The position numbers and the translations under genes were made by a program. From Clostridium sp. AM58-1XD (lineage in GTDB: Bacteria; Bacillota; Clostridia; Lachnospirales; Lachnospiraceae): DNA of 15,219 bases. Shown here in pieces: positions 4,740-11,781 of the stretch. The stretch spans positions 1-15,219 of the forward strand of contig NZ_QSDR01000052.1 of the NCBI RefSeq assembly GCF_003464085.1, in the 5' to 3' direction. Within the stretch, counting starts at the first letter, position 1. Each line of letters opens with the position of its first letter. The notes beneath the pieces were generated by a model. It made no database searches, was not told the origin of the DNA, and was given only the letters and a program-made list of their open reading frames with translations.

Positions 4740-6556
4740 ACACCAAAATCAAAAAATATGTGGTTCCCAATCTCCCGTACCTGTTTATTTTCTGGTTCTT
4801 CTGCAAGGTGGGGACGGCCTACCGCCTCGCGGAAGGTGCGGACTTCGGCGCGAAGCTCATAGGTATGATGAAAACCATAGGCCCGGCTTTCGGGACAATC
4901 ACGCCGGGCCTCGCTGGCTTCGATTTGCTGGTGGGCCTTGTGGGGGCCGTGGTGCTCCGGCTGGTGGTCTATAACAAAGTGAAGAACGCAAAGAAATTCA
5001 GGAAGGACGTGGAATACGGCTCGGCCCGTTGGGGAACGGCCAAAGACATAGCCCCATTCGTAGACCCGAAGTTTGAAAACAACGTGATACTGACCGGGAC
5101 GGAATTTCTGACTATGAACACCCGGCCCAAAATCCCGGCCAACGCCCGAAATCTCAACTGCTGTATTATCGGTTCGTCCGGCTCGGGAAAGACCCGGTTC
5201 TGGCTGACCCCGCAGCTCCTTCAGGCTCATTCCTCGTATGTGTGCGTAGATCCGAAAGGCGGTGTCCTCTCCCAAGTGGGCCATTTCCTGCAAAAGAGGA
5301 AGGGTTATAAAATTAAGGTGTTCAACTCGGTGGACTTCCGAAAGAGTATGCACTATAACCCGATGGCCTACATCAAGACAGAGAGCGACGTTCTGAAATT
5401 CGTAAACGCCCTGATAACCAACACAAAGGGACAAGGGAAAGAGGGGGACGAGTTCTGGACGAAGGCCGAGACGCTTTTATACTGCGCCCTTGTGGCCTAT
5501 ATCGTCTTTGAGGGGCCGGAGGAAGAACGGAACATGAACACGTTAGTCGAAATGATTAACAGCATGGAAGTAAGGGAGGATGATGAAAGTTTCAAGAATG
5601 CCGTTGATTATATGTTTGACGGCCTCGCCAAACGCAAGCCCCAATGCTTCGCGGTGCGCCAATATGCCAAGTACCGCCTTTCCAGCGGCAAGACTGCGAA
5701 AAGTATCTTGATTAGCTGTGGGGCGCGTCTGGCCCCATTCGATATTGCGGAGCTCCGGGAGATTATGAGCTATGACGAGTTAGAGCTTGACAGGCTCGGG
5801 GACGAGAAAACGGCCCTGTTCTTCTGCATATCCGACACGGACAGCACCTACAACTTTATCGTGGCGCTGGCCTTCTCGCAGATGTTTAACCTCTTGTGTG
5901 AAAAGGCCGATAACGTCTACGGCGGGCGGCTCCCCCATCATGTACGGGTGCTGTGGGACGAAGCCGCCAACACGGGACAGGTGCCGCAGCTTGAAAAAAT
6001 GGTCGCTGTCATTCGCTCCCGGGAAATCAGCCTGTGCCTGTTCTATCAGGCCATGAGCCAGTGCAAGGCCCTGTATAAAGACAATTCCGAAACCATCTTA
6101 GGAAACATGGATTCGGTTATCTTCCTCGGGGGCCGGGAGCACTCCACGATTAAGGAAATCTCGGAGGTACTGGGAAAAGAGACAATCTCCATGTATACCG
6201 AGAGCCGGACGCGGGGCCAGTCGGAAAGCTACGGCCAGAACCTCCAGCGGCTCGGCAAAGAGCTGATGACAATGGACGAGCTCACCACAATGGAAGGGAG
6301 TAAATGTATCTTACAGCTTCGGGGGCTCCGGCCCTTCCTATCCCCAAAGTACGATTTGAAAAAGCACCCGAACTATAAATACACGGCGGAGGCCGACAAG
6401 AAGCGCAACGCCTTCCGTCTGGAAAAGCTGATAAGCACCCGGTTGAAACTGAACCCCGAAGAAGTCTACGAGGTTTACGGGGCCGGGGACGCGGACAGCG
6501 CCGAGGACGATATTCTAAATTATGACGATCTGGACGACCCGGACGCCTTCGCCTGA
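4736..6556 (+). CDS. virD4: VirD4/TraG-type conjugal coupling ATPase
   Basis: The type IV coupling protein brings the relaxase-DNA complex to the secretion channel and drives transfer with ATP. This 606-residue protein has two N-terminal membrane segments (about 12-30, LPYLFIFWFFCKVG; about 57-80, LAGFDLLVGLVGAVVLRLVV), the Walker A motif GSSGSGKT at 146-153 followed by the VCVDPKGG strand, and a Walker B VLWDEAA with Asp408-Glu409. Length and motif spacing fit the Gram-positive VirD4 (CD1115-type) family. It starts at GTG 4736, overlapping pcfB by 4 nt with no strong site of its own, so translation is probably coupled. The C-terminal tail is acidic (DADSAEDDILNYDDLDDPDA), perhaps for protein contacts. 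The gene is intact. Hairpin copy 6 begins in its stop codon. Confidence 0.95.
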   Translation: MNTKIKKYVVPNLPYLFIFWFFCKVGTAYRLAEGADFGAKLIGMMKTIGPAFGTITPGLAGFDLLVGLVGAVVLRLVVYNKVKNAKKFRKDVEYGSARWGTAKDIAPFVDPKFENNVILTGTEFLTMNTRPKIPANARNLNCCIIGSSGSGKTRFWLTPQLLQAHSSYVCVDPKGGVLSQVGHFLQKRKGYKIKVFNSVDFRKSMHYNPMAYIKTESDVLKFVNALITNTKGQGKEGDEFWTKAETLLYCALVAYIVFEGPEEERNMNTLVEMINSMEVREDDESFKNAVDYMFDGLAKRKPQCFAVRQYAKYRLSSGKTAKSILISCGARLAPFDIAELREIMSYDELELDRLGDEKTALFFCISDTDSTYNFIVALAFSQMFNLLCEKADNVYGGRLPHHVRVLWDEAANTGQVPQLEKMVAVIRSREISLCLFYQAMSQCKALYKDNSETILGNMDSVIFLGGREHSTIKEISEVLGKETISMYTESRTRGQSESYGQNLQRLGKELMTMDELTTMEGSKCILQLRGLRPFLSPKYDLKKHPNYKYTAEADKKRNAFRLEKLISTRLKLNPEEVYEVYGAGDADSAEDDILNYDDLDDPDAFA

Positions 6557-6580
6557 CCTCGGGCCAAGTTGGCCCGAGGT
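6556..6580 (+). repeat. Palindromic hairpin repeat, copy 6
   Basis: Perfect 25-nt dyad ACC-TCGGGCCAAGTTGGCCCGA-GGT (core 6559-6577). Its first base is the last base of the virD4 TGA stop. The flanking pair is C-G. Confidence 0.9.
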
Positions 6581-6586
6581 TCCCAA

Positions 6587-6609
6587 CGCCTGAAAAGGGC
6601 GGCTTTTTT
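6587..6609 (+). terminator. Weak possible terminator between virD4 and maff2
   Basis: CGCC (6587-6590) can pair with GGCG (6598-6601) around TGAAAAG, and six T follow at 6604-6609. The stem is only four pairs. Together with hairpin copy 6 just upstream it might lower transcription, but it is a marginal call. Confidence 0.3.
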
Positions 6610-6664
6610 CGTAGCCGGGGCTCTGGCCCCACAACAACATATATTTTGAATGGAGGAAAACTAT

Positions 6665-6880
6665 ATGGAATTTTTTGCTTCTGCTATCGACACCCTGAAA
6701 ATCCTTGTTATCGCCATCGGCGCGGGCCTCGGGGTCTGGGGCGTGGTCAATCTTTTGGAAGGTTACGGCTCGGACAACCCGGGAGCCAAGAGCCAGGGAA
6801 TTAAACAGCTTATGAGCGGCGGCGGGATTATCCTGATTGGAACGACGCTCATTCCCCTGCTGTCCGGCCTGTTCAGCTAA
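6665..6880 (+). CDS. Maff2 family small membrane protein
   Basis: A 71-residue membrane protein always found between virD4 and the TrbL-like gene in this ICE family. It has two hydrophobic helices (about 8-32, DTLKILVIAIGAGLGVWGVV; about 48-70, GGGIILIGTTLIPLLSGLF) joined by a loop, GYGSDNPGAKSQGIKQLM. Size and layout recall small VirB2/TrbC-type pilins or channel subunits, but it has no clear signal peptide and that role is inference. I chose ATG 6665 because GGAGGA (6652-6657) sits 7 nt upstream; an in-frame ATG at 6650 overlaps that site and would add an unlikely MEENY. It ends 16 nt before the next gene. Confidence 0.88.
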   Translation: MEFFASAIDTLKILVIAIGAGLGVWGVVNLLEGYGSDNPGAKSQGIKQLMSGGGIILIGTTLIPLLSGLFS

Positions 6881-6896
6881 ACGATAAGGAGACGCC

Positions 6897-7763
6897 ATGC
6901 AGATAATCTTCGACGCAATCGCGGAATGGCTCAAGGGCCTGCTGGTTGCCGGTATCATGGGCAACCTCGGCGGGCTCTTTGACAACGTAAACGCGCAGGT
7001 CGGAGAGATTGCAGACCAAGTGGGGACGGCCCCGGCGGCATGGAACGCCGGGGTTTTCTCCATGATACGGCAGCTCTCCGAGACTGTCATTCTCCCAATC
7101 GCCGGGCTGGTGCTCACCTTCGTCATGTGCTACGAGCTTATTCAGCTACTCATTGAGCGGAACAACCTGCACGACATAGACACATGGATATTTTTTAAGT
7201 GGACATTCAAGACCTTCTGCGCCATTCTCATTCTGTCCAACACCTTCAATATCGTGATGGGCGTGTTTGATATGGCGCAGTCCGTTGTCCAGCAGTCGGC
7301 GGGACTGATACAGGGGAGCACCGAAATTACCCCGGATATGCTGGCCGATATGGAGACGCAGTTGGAGGCGATGGAGCTGGGCCCCTTGCTCGGGCTCTGG
7401 CTCCAATCCTTCTTTGTGGGCTTTACCATGACCGCGCTCAATATCGTGATTTTCGTGATTGTCTACGGGAGAATGATTGAGATTTACTTAATGACGAGCC
7501 TTGCCCCAATCCCCCTTGCAACGGTAGTCAACCGGGAGATCGGGAGCATGGGCCAGAACTATTTCCGCTCCCTGCTGGCGGTGGGCTTTCAAGGGCTTCT
7601 GATTATCGTCTGTGTCGCAATCTATGCGGTGCTGATACAGGGGATTGCCACGGGCGGGGACATGATAGGCGCGATATGGGGCTGTGTGGGCTATACCGTC
7701 CTGCTCTGCTTTACGCTCTTTAAGACGGGCTCCCTCGCAAAATCCATCTTTGGCGCTCATTGA
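6897..7763 (+). CDS. TrbL/VirB6-like polytopic channel protein
   Basis: VirB6/TrbL proteins form the inner-membrane channel of type IV secretion systems. This 288-residue protein begins MQIIFDAIAEWLKGLLVAGI, has a soluble stretch, and then at least five hydrophobic segments: about 62-85 (SETVILPIAGLVLTFVMCYE), 105-125, 165-195 (FFVGFTMTALNIVIFVIVYG), 225-250 (LLAVGFQGLLIIVCVAIYAV) and 255-275. The loop TSLAPIPLATVVNREIGSMG between the third and fourth is a typical feature of the family. AAGGAG (6885-6890) precedes the ATG by 6 nt. Its place between maff2 and the later virB4 fits a channel role. Hairpin copy 7 follows the stop after a few bases. Confidence 0.88.
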   Translation: MQIIFDAIAEWLKGLLVAGIMGNLGGLFDNVNAQVGEIADQVGTAPAAWNAGVFSMIRQLSETVILPIAGLVLTFVMCYELIQLLIERNNLHDIDTWIFFKWTFKTFCAILILSNTFNIVMGVFDMAQSVVQQSAGLIQGSTEITPDMLADMETQLEAMELGPLLGLWLQSFFVGFTMTALNIVIFVIVYGRMIEIYLMTSLAPIPLATVVNREIGSMGQNYFRSLLAVGFQGLLIIVCVAIYAVLIQGIATGGDMIGAIWGCVGYTVLLCFTLFKTGSLAKSIFGAH

Positions 7764-7773
7764 TAAGGCAGGG

Positions 7774-7796
7774 CTTCGGGCCAAGTTGGCCCGGGG
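7774..7796 (+). repeat. Palindromic hairpin repeat, copy 7
   Basis: Core TCGGGCCAAGTTGGCCCGG (7776-7794). The outer core pair is T.G instead of T-A, the next pair out is T7775.G7795, then C7774-G7796 and two more G.T pairs. All are allowed only in the + strand RNA. It lies between the TrbL-like gene and the gene at 7818. Confidence 0.85.
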
Positions 7797-7817
7797 TTTC
7801 AGAAACGAGGTGAGGCT

Positions 7818-8519
7818 ATGGCCCCGAGACGGTACGGGGTGGCCTCGGACGGGAGTATTCAGCCGCTATGGCATGGAAAACTGGCAGAAGATTTTACCGA
7901 GGCGGACACCCTGCGCTTTATGGCCGACACAGATATTCAGTTAAGCGGAAACGTGTCTGCGGACACGCTGGCCGCAATCAGGCGGGCAGGCTACCGCTAC
8001 GAGGGCGGGGAGGTTCTTCCCCGGCCCGGAAAGGAGGAAATGACAATGAGCGAAGAAAAGACCACGGGCGCGCAGGCCCCGGAACAGGAGGCCCCCGGCG
8101 GCTCCGGCTTAAAGCTGGACGTGACCGCCCGGCCCATTGACCCCATCAAAAATCTGGTGGGCTTTGCCACCGTGAAGCTCAACGACTGCTTTGTGGTGGA
8201 GGACTTCAAGATTTTACAGAGTGACAAGGGCTTGTATGTGGGTATGCCGAGCAAGCCGGATAAGAGCAGCCGGACAGGCTACCGGGACACGGTGAAGCCC
8301 ATCACGAAGGAGTTCCGGGAGGAACTTCACGGGGCGATTTTAGAGGCGTACCAACAGGAGATAGAAAAGTTGCAGGCCCGGATTGCCGCCGCCCGGCAGG
8401 CTCCACCCCCGGAAAAGGCGTCCATCAAGGGCCAGTTGGAAGCCGGAACGAAGAAGGCGGCAAAGGAGAACGCCGCCCGAGCCCCGAAGGAAAAGCCCAC
8501 AAAGGCGGTGGAGCGGTAA
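7818..8519 (+). CDS. SpoVG-domain protein with an N-terminal extension and internal start
   Basis: The ORF encodes 233 residues. Residues 1-76 (APRRYGVASDGSIQPLWHGK, then LSGNVSADTLAAIRRAGYRY) are of unknown function. After a linker comes a SpoVG domain at about 100-180 (LDVTARPIDPIKNLVGFATV, the CFVVEDFKIL strand, GLYVGMPSKPD). SpoVG proteins are small regulators that bind nucleic acid. The C-terminal part is a coiled coil and a Lys/Ala/Pro tail ending TKAVER. ATG 7818 has GAGGTGAG upstream, but a better AAAGGAGG (8030-8037) sits 8 nt before in-frame ATG 8046, which would give a 157-residue SpoVG protein alone. Two products, or an old fusion of two genes that lost a stop, are possible. The role in conjugation is unknown; SpoVG genes are regular passengers of this family. 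Confidence 0.82.
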   Translation: MAPRRYGVASDGSIQPLWHGKLAEDFTEADTLRFMADTDIQLSGNVSADTLAAIRRAGYRYEGGEVLPRPGKEEMTMSEEKTTGAQAPEQEAPGGSGLKLDVTARPIDPIKNLVGFATVKLNDCFVVEDFKILQSDKGLYVGMPSKPDKSSRTGYRDTVKPITKEFREELHGAILEAYQQEIEKLQARIAAARQAPPPEKASIKGQLEAGTKKAAKENAARAPKEKPTKAVER

Positions 8520-8520
8520 C

Positions 8521-8545
8521 ACTTCGGGCCAAGTTGGCCCGAGGT
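8521..8545 (+). repeat. Palindromic hairpin repeat, copy 8
   Basis: Core TCGGGCCAAGTTGGCCCGA (8524-8542), starting 2 nt after the SpoVG stop. Flanks ACT/GGT pair as A-T, C-G and T8523.G8543 (a wobble). It precedes the ribosome binding site of the next gene by 12 nt. Confidence 0.9.
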
Positions 8546-8570
8546 TCCCCGGCGGAAAGGAGGACAGCCC

Positions 8571-8969
8571 ATGTACCGAAAGCCGGAAATATCGCCGTGG
8601 GGCCGTGTGCAGGTCTGTGATATTCTCTGTCCGGGCGTCTTTCTGGTGAGCACCGCCAGCCACGGCGGGACAATGGTTTCAAAGGAAGTGGCGGCTTTTC
8701 TCTCCCCCGCCGCAAAGAAATGCGGGTTCCGGCAGGGCGGCTATATCTGCTTTGAGGAAGATACACAGGAGGAAGTTGTTTTCCGGGAACTGCTGGATAA
8801 GCGGCTCTGGAAAATCCCCGACCGGATCAGAAACAAGGAGGCGTTTGAAGAAAACATCAACCAATCCCTCCGGGAGCACAATCCCGCATATTGGAGGGCG
8901 CGGATACGGGGGAGGGAAACCGCCCGGCCCGCTGTCCGGCAGGACGCGGCCCGGGGCGAAACACGATAA
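8571..8969 (+). CDS. DUF7007-like small protein of unknown function
   Basis: A 132-residue soluble protein. The part WGRVQVCDILCPGVFLVSTA followed by SHGGTMVSKEVAAFLSP resembles what I recall of DUF7007 in mobile elements: a strand, a Cys-Pro-Gly turn and an STASHGG motif. The middle (FEEDTQEEVVFRELLDKRLW) is helical, and the basic tail (RARIRGRETARP) ends GETR. Nothing indicates an enzyme with confidence. AAAGGAGG with 8-nt spacing precedes the ATG, and this leader closely resembles the one at 491-510. Hairpin copies flank the gene on both sides. It is probably co-transcribed with its neighbours. Confidence 0.7.
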   Translation: MYRKPEISPWGRVQVCDILCPGVFLVSTASHGGTMVSKEVAAFLSPAAKKCGFRQGGYICFEEDTQEEVVFRELLDKRLWKIPDRIRNKEAFEENINQSLREHNPAYWRARIRGRETARPAVRQDAARGETR

Positions 8970-8972
8970 CCG

Positions 8973-8995
8973 CTTCGGGCCAAGTTGGCCCGAAG
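8973..8995 (+). repeat. Palindromic hairpin repeat, copy 9
   Basis: Core TCGGGCCAAGTTGGCCCGA (8975-8993) with perfect T-A and C-G flanks. It starts 4 nt after a stop, and the AAAGGAGG of prgI begins 6 nt after it (9001), so the hairpin is next to the ribosome binding site. Confidence 0.9.
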
Positions 8996-9017
8996 TGATG
9001 AAAGGAGGTTTTGAGCT

Positions 9018-9452
9018 TTGCCCTATGTGCAGGTTCCGAAAGATTTATCCAAAGTAAAGACTAAGCTGGCCCTGAATTTGACGAAACGCCAGCTTATTTG
9101 TTTCTCGGGCGCGGCGGCGGTGGGAATCCCCGTCTATCTGCTGACCCGCCCCGTCATCGGCAGCAGCCCCGCGCTGTTTCTGATGATTGGCCTCATGCTC
9201 CCGTTTTTCTTCTTTGCCATGTTCGAGCGTGACGGCCTCCCCTTTGAAAAGATACTGCGAAACTATATCCGGGCCCGGTTCCTCTGGCCCCAAGTCCGGC
9301 CCTACAAAACTGAAAATTTCTATGCCGCATGGAGCGGCCCCGGCGCTTCGGGCCAAGTTGGCCCGAAGCCGGAGGACACACCGAAAGGAGGTACAAGGAT
9401 TGCGAAAAAAAAAAGAGGCAAAACAGACCGCGCCCAAGCGGGCGGGCGATAA
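9018..9452 (+). CDS. prgI: PrgI family membrane protein of the conjugation channel
   Basis: PrgI-type proteins are small membrane subunits that pair with VirB4 in Gram-positive conjugation systems, filling a VirB3-like place. The 144-residue ORF starts at TTG 9018, 10 nt after AAAGGAGG. It opens PYVQVPKDLSKVKTKLALNL, with two membrane helices at about 29-47 and 52-72 (ALFLMIGLMLPFFFFAMFER), followed by the conserved FEKILRNYIRARFLWPQVR. The usual family ends near residue 108 (ENFYAAW). Here the frame continues through hairpin copy 10 as ASGQVGPK and then a basic stretch (IAKKKRGKTDRAQAGGR), overlapping virB4 by 53 nt. The tail looks like an extension created by the repeat removing an earlier stop. 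Confidence 0.87.
   Translation: MPYVQVPKDLSKVKTKLALNLTKRQLICFSGAAAVGIPVYLLTRPVIGSSPALFLMIGLMLPFFFFAMFERDGLPFEKILRNYIRARFLWPQVRPYKTENFYAAWSGPGASGQVGPKPEDTPKGGTRIAKKKRGKTDRAQAGGR
9345..9369 (+). repeat. Palindromic hairpin repeat, copy 10 (inside the prgI 3' end)
   Basis: Perfect 25-nt dyad GCT-TCGGGCCAAGTTGGCCCGA-AGC (core 9348-9366). It is read in frame as ASGQVGPK and lies 14 nt before the virB4 ribosome binding site. Confidence 0.9.
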
Positions 9453-11781
9453 AAGCCGGAAACAGGCGGGGCCGCAGACCGCACAGCAGACAATCCCATT
9501 CCGGGAAATGTTCCGGGATGGCGTGTGCCGCTTAAACAACGGCGTTTACACAAAGACGGTGGAGTTTGAGGACATCAACTACCAGCTCGCGCAGGCCGAA
9601 GATCAGTCGGCCATCTTTGACGGGTGGAGCTCCTTCCTGAACTACTTTGACAGCGCCCTGCCTTTCCAGCTCTCCTTCATCAACCACCGTTCCCGGCCTG
9701 AAAGCAAGTACACCGTGAATATCGCCCCGAGGCATGACGAGTTTGACAGTATCCGGGCCGAGTATGTGGAAATGCTGGAAAACCAGATTGCCAAAAGCAA
9801 CAACGGCATTGTCCGCACGAAGCTGATAACCTTCGGCGTCCCGGCGGACAGCGTGAAGGGGGCGCGGCCCCGGCTGGAACGGATTGAGGCCGACATTATG
9901 GGGAATTTCAAACAGTTAGGCGTCCAGTCGCGGCCCCTCCCCGGGCGGGAGCGTCTGGAAATCCTTCACGGCCAGCTCCACCCCGGAGGCCGGGAGTCCT
10001 TCACATTCACATGGGAGCAGATACCGCAGACAGGCATGACGACAAAAGACTTCATCGCCCCGACCAGCTTTGACTTCCGCCGGGGCCGGTTCTTCAAGGT
10101 GGGGGCAACATGGGGCGCGGCTTCTTATTTGCAGATAACCGCCTCGGAGCTCTCGGACAAACTACTTGCGGAGCTTCTGGAACTGGACACGGAAATGACC
10201 GTCACCATGCACATTCAGACGGTAGACCAGTCAAAGGCCATCAAAACGATTAAAGGCAAACTCTCGGACATTGACAAAATGAAGATGGAGGAACAGAAAA
10301 AGGCCGTCCGATCGGGCTACGATATGGACATTCTCCCGCCCGACCTCGTGACGTTCAGCAAGGACGCAAAGACCTTGCTGGAGGATTTGCAGAGCCGCAA
10401 CGAGAGAATGTTTCTTCTAACCTTCCTGATTGTCAACATGGCCCCCACGCGGGAACAGCTTGAAAACGAGATTTTCACGGTTTCGGGTATCGCGCAGAAA
10501 TACAACTGCACAATCCGGCGTCTGGACTTCCAGCAGGAGCAGGGCTTTTTGTCCTCCCTCCCCCTCGGCTGTAACGCCGTGGAGATCCAGCGAGGACTGA
10601 CAACGAGCAGCACCGCGATTTTTATTCCATTTCTGACCCAAGAGCTCCGTATGGACGGGGAGGCCATCTATTACGGCCTGAACGCACTTTCCCATAACAT
10701 CATCATGGCAAACCGAAAGAAATTAAAAAACCCCAACGGGCTTTTCCTCGGCGTGCCGGGAAGTGGAAAATCCTTTGCCGCCAAGCGGGAGCTTGTGAAT
10801 GTGTTCCTTGCGACCAATGACAAAATCCTGATTGTAGACCCGATGGGGGAATACTCGCCGTTGGTTCGGCGGCTCGGCGGGCAGGTGGTGGAGATTGCAC
10901 CCAACAGCCCGCACCACATCAACCCTATGAGCCTGATTGCCGATTTAGACAATGGCGAAGAAAACCCAATGGCGCTGAAAGCGGACTTCATTCTCTCGCT
11001 GATGGAGCTGATTGTGGGCGGCAAGGATGGCCTTCAACCCGTGGAGCGGACAGTCATTGACCGCTGTGTGCGGCTTATGTACCGGGACTATCTGCAAGAC
11101 CCCGGCGCGGCCAAAATGCCGATACTCCAAGACCTGTATATGCTCCTGTGCAAACAGACGGAGCCGGAGGCGGCGCGGCTGGCAACCTCGCTGGAAATCT
11201 ATGTGTCGGGCTCCCTCAATGTATTCAACCATGAAACCGATGTTGACCTGTCAAGCCGCCTTGTCTGCCTCGACCTAAAGAAGCTCGGGGCGGGCCTGCG
11301 GACAATCGCCATGCTGATTATGCAGGATTTAGTCAATTCGCAGGTATCGGCCAACTTTGCACAGGGAACCGCTACATGGTGCTATTTTGACGAGTTCCAT
11401 CTGCTCTTGAAGGACGAGCTCACGGCCTCCTACTGCGTGACCGTCTGGAAAATGCTGCGGAAGAAATTCTGCGTTCCCTCGGCGCTTACACAGAACGTCA
11501 AAGACCTTTTGGCAAGCCGGGAAATCGAGAACATCTTTGAAAACAGCGACTTTCTCGTTATGCTCTCGCAGGCCCAAGGTGACCGACAGATTTTGGCGAA
11601 GCAGTTAGGGATCAGCCCCACCCAGTTATCCTTTGTCACCAACAGCAACAGCGGCGAAGGGCTCTTATTCTTCGGAAATGTGATTATCCCATTCTCCGAC
11701 AGGTTCCCACAGAATACCGAGATTTACCGGCTCTTAACCACCCGCCCGGAGGATTTGAAAGATGAAGCGGCAGGCGTATGA
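9400..11781 (+). CDS. virB4: VirB4/TraE-type conjugation ATPase
   Basis: VirB4 is the universal ATPase that powers assembly and substrate movement of type IV secretion systems. From TTG 9400 (8 nt after AAAGGAGG 9384-9391) the product has 793 residues, the normal family size. An N-terminal domain (about 30-400, with TIPFREMFRDGVCRLNNGVY and a VTMHIQTVDQSKAIKTIKGK segment) precedes the ATPase domain. This holds the Walker A motif GVPGSGKS at 451-458, LIVDPMGEYSPLV (a post-Walker strand), and Walker B YFDEFHLL with Asp664-Glu665. The frame is open back to 9187, but that stretch is the shadow of prgI. Ten A (9405-9414) follow the start codon. The end overlaps the next gene by 20 nt. The gene is intact. 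Confidence 0.95.
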   Translation: MRKKKEAKQTAPKRAGDKSRKQAGPQTAQQTIPFREMFRDGVCRLNNGVYTKTVEFEDINYQLAQAEDQSAIFDGWSSFLNYFDSALPFQLSFINHRSRPESKYTVNIAPRHDEFDSIRAEYVEMLENQIAKSNNGIVRTKLITFGVPADSVKGARPRLERIEADIMGNFKQLGVQSRPLPGRERLEILHGQLHPGGRESFTFTWEQIPQTGMTTKDFIAPTSFDFRRGRFFKVGATWGAASYLQITASELSDKLLAELLELDTEMTVTMHIQTVDQSKAIKTIKGKLSDIDKMKMEEQKKAVRSGYDMDILPPDLVTFSKDAKTLLEDLQSRNERMFLLTFLIVNMAPTREQLENEIFTVSGIAQKYNCTIRRLDFQQEQGFLSSLPLGCNAVEIQRGLTTSSTAIFIPFLTQELRMDGEAIYYGLNALSHNIIMANRKKLKNPNGLFLGVPGSGKSFAAKRELVNVFLATNDKILIVDPMGEYSPLVRRLGGQVVEIAPNSPHHINPMSLIADLDNGEENPMALKADFILSLMELIVGGKDGLQPVERTVIDRCVRLMYRDYLQDPGAAKMPILQDLYMLLCKQTEPEAARLATSLEIYVSGSLNVFNHETDVDLSSRLVCLDLKKLGAGLRTIAMLIMQDLVNSQVSANFAQGTATWCYFDEFHLLLKDELTASYCVTVWKMLRKKFCVPSALTQNVKDLLASREIENIFENSDFLVMLSQAQGDRQILAKQLGISPTQLSFVTNSNSGEGLLFFGNVIIPFSDRFPQNTEIYRLLTTRPEDLKDEAAGV

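Noticed and set aside
6650..6664. ATG 6650 as the maff2 start.
   Set aside because: It overlaps the ribosome binding site GGAGGA and adds residues absent from the family; ATG 6665 is correctly spaced.
9187..9399. A longer virB4 starting at 9187.
   Set aside because: This stretch is prgI read in another frame and has no ribosome binding site; TTG 9400 has a perfect AAAGGAGG and gives the normal family length.
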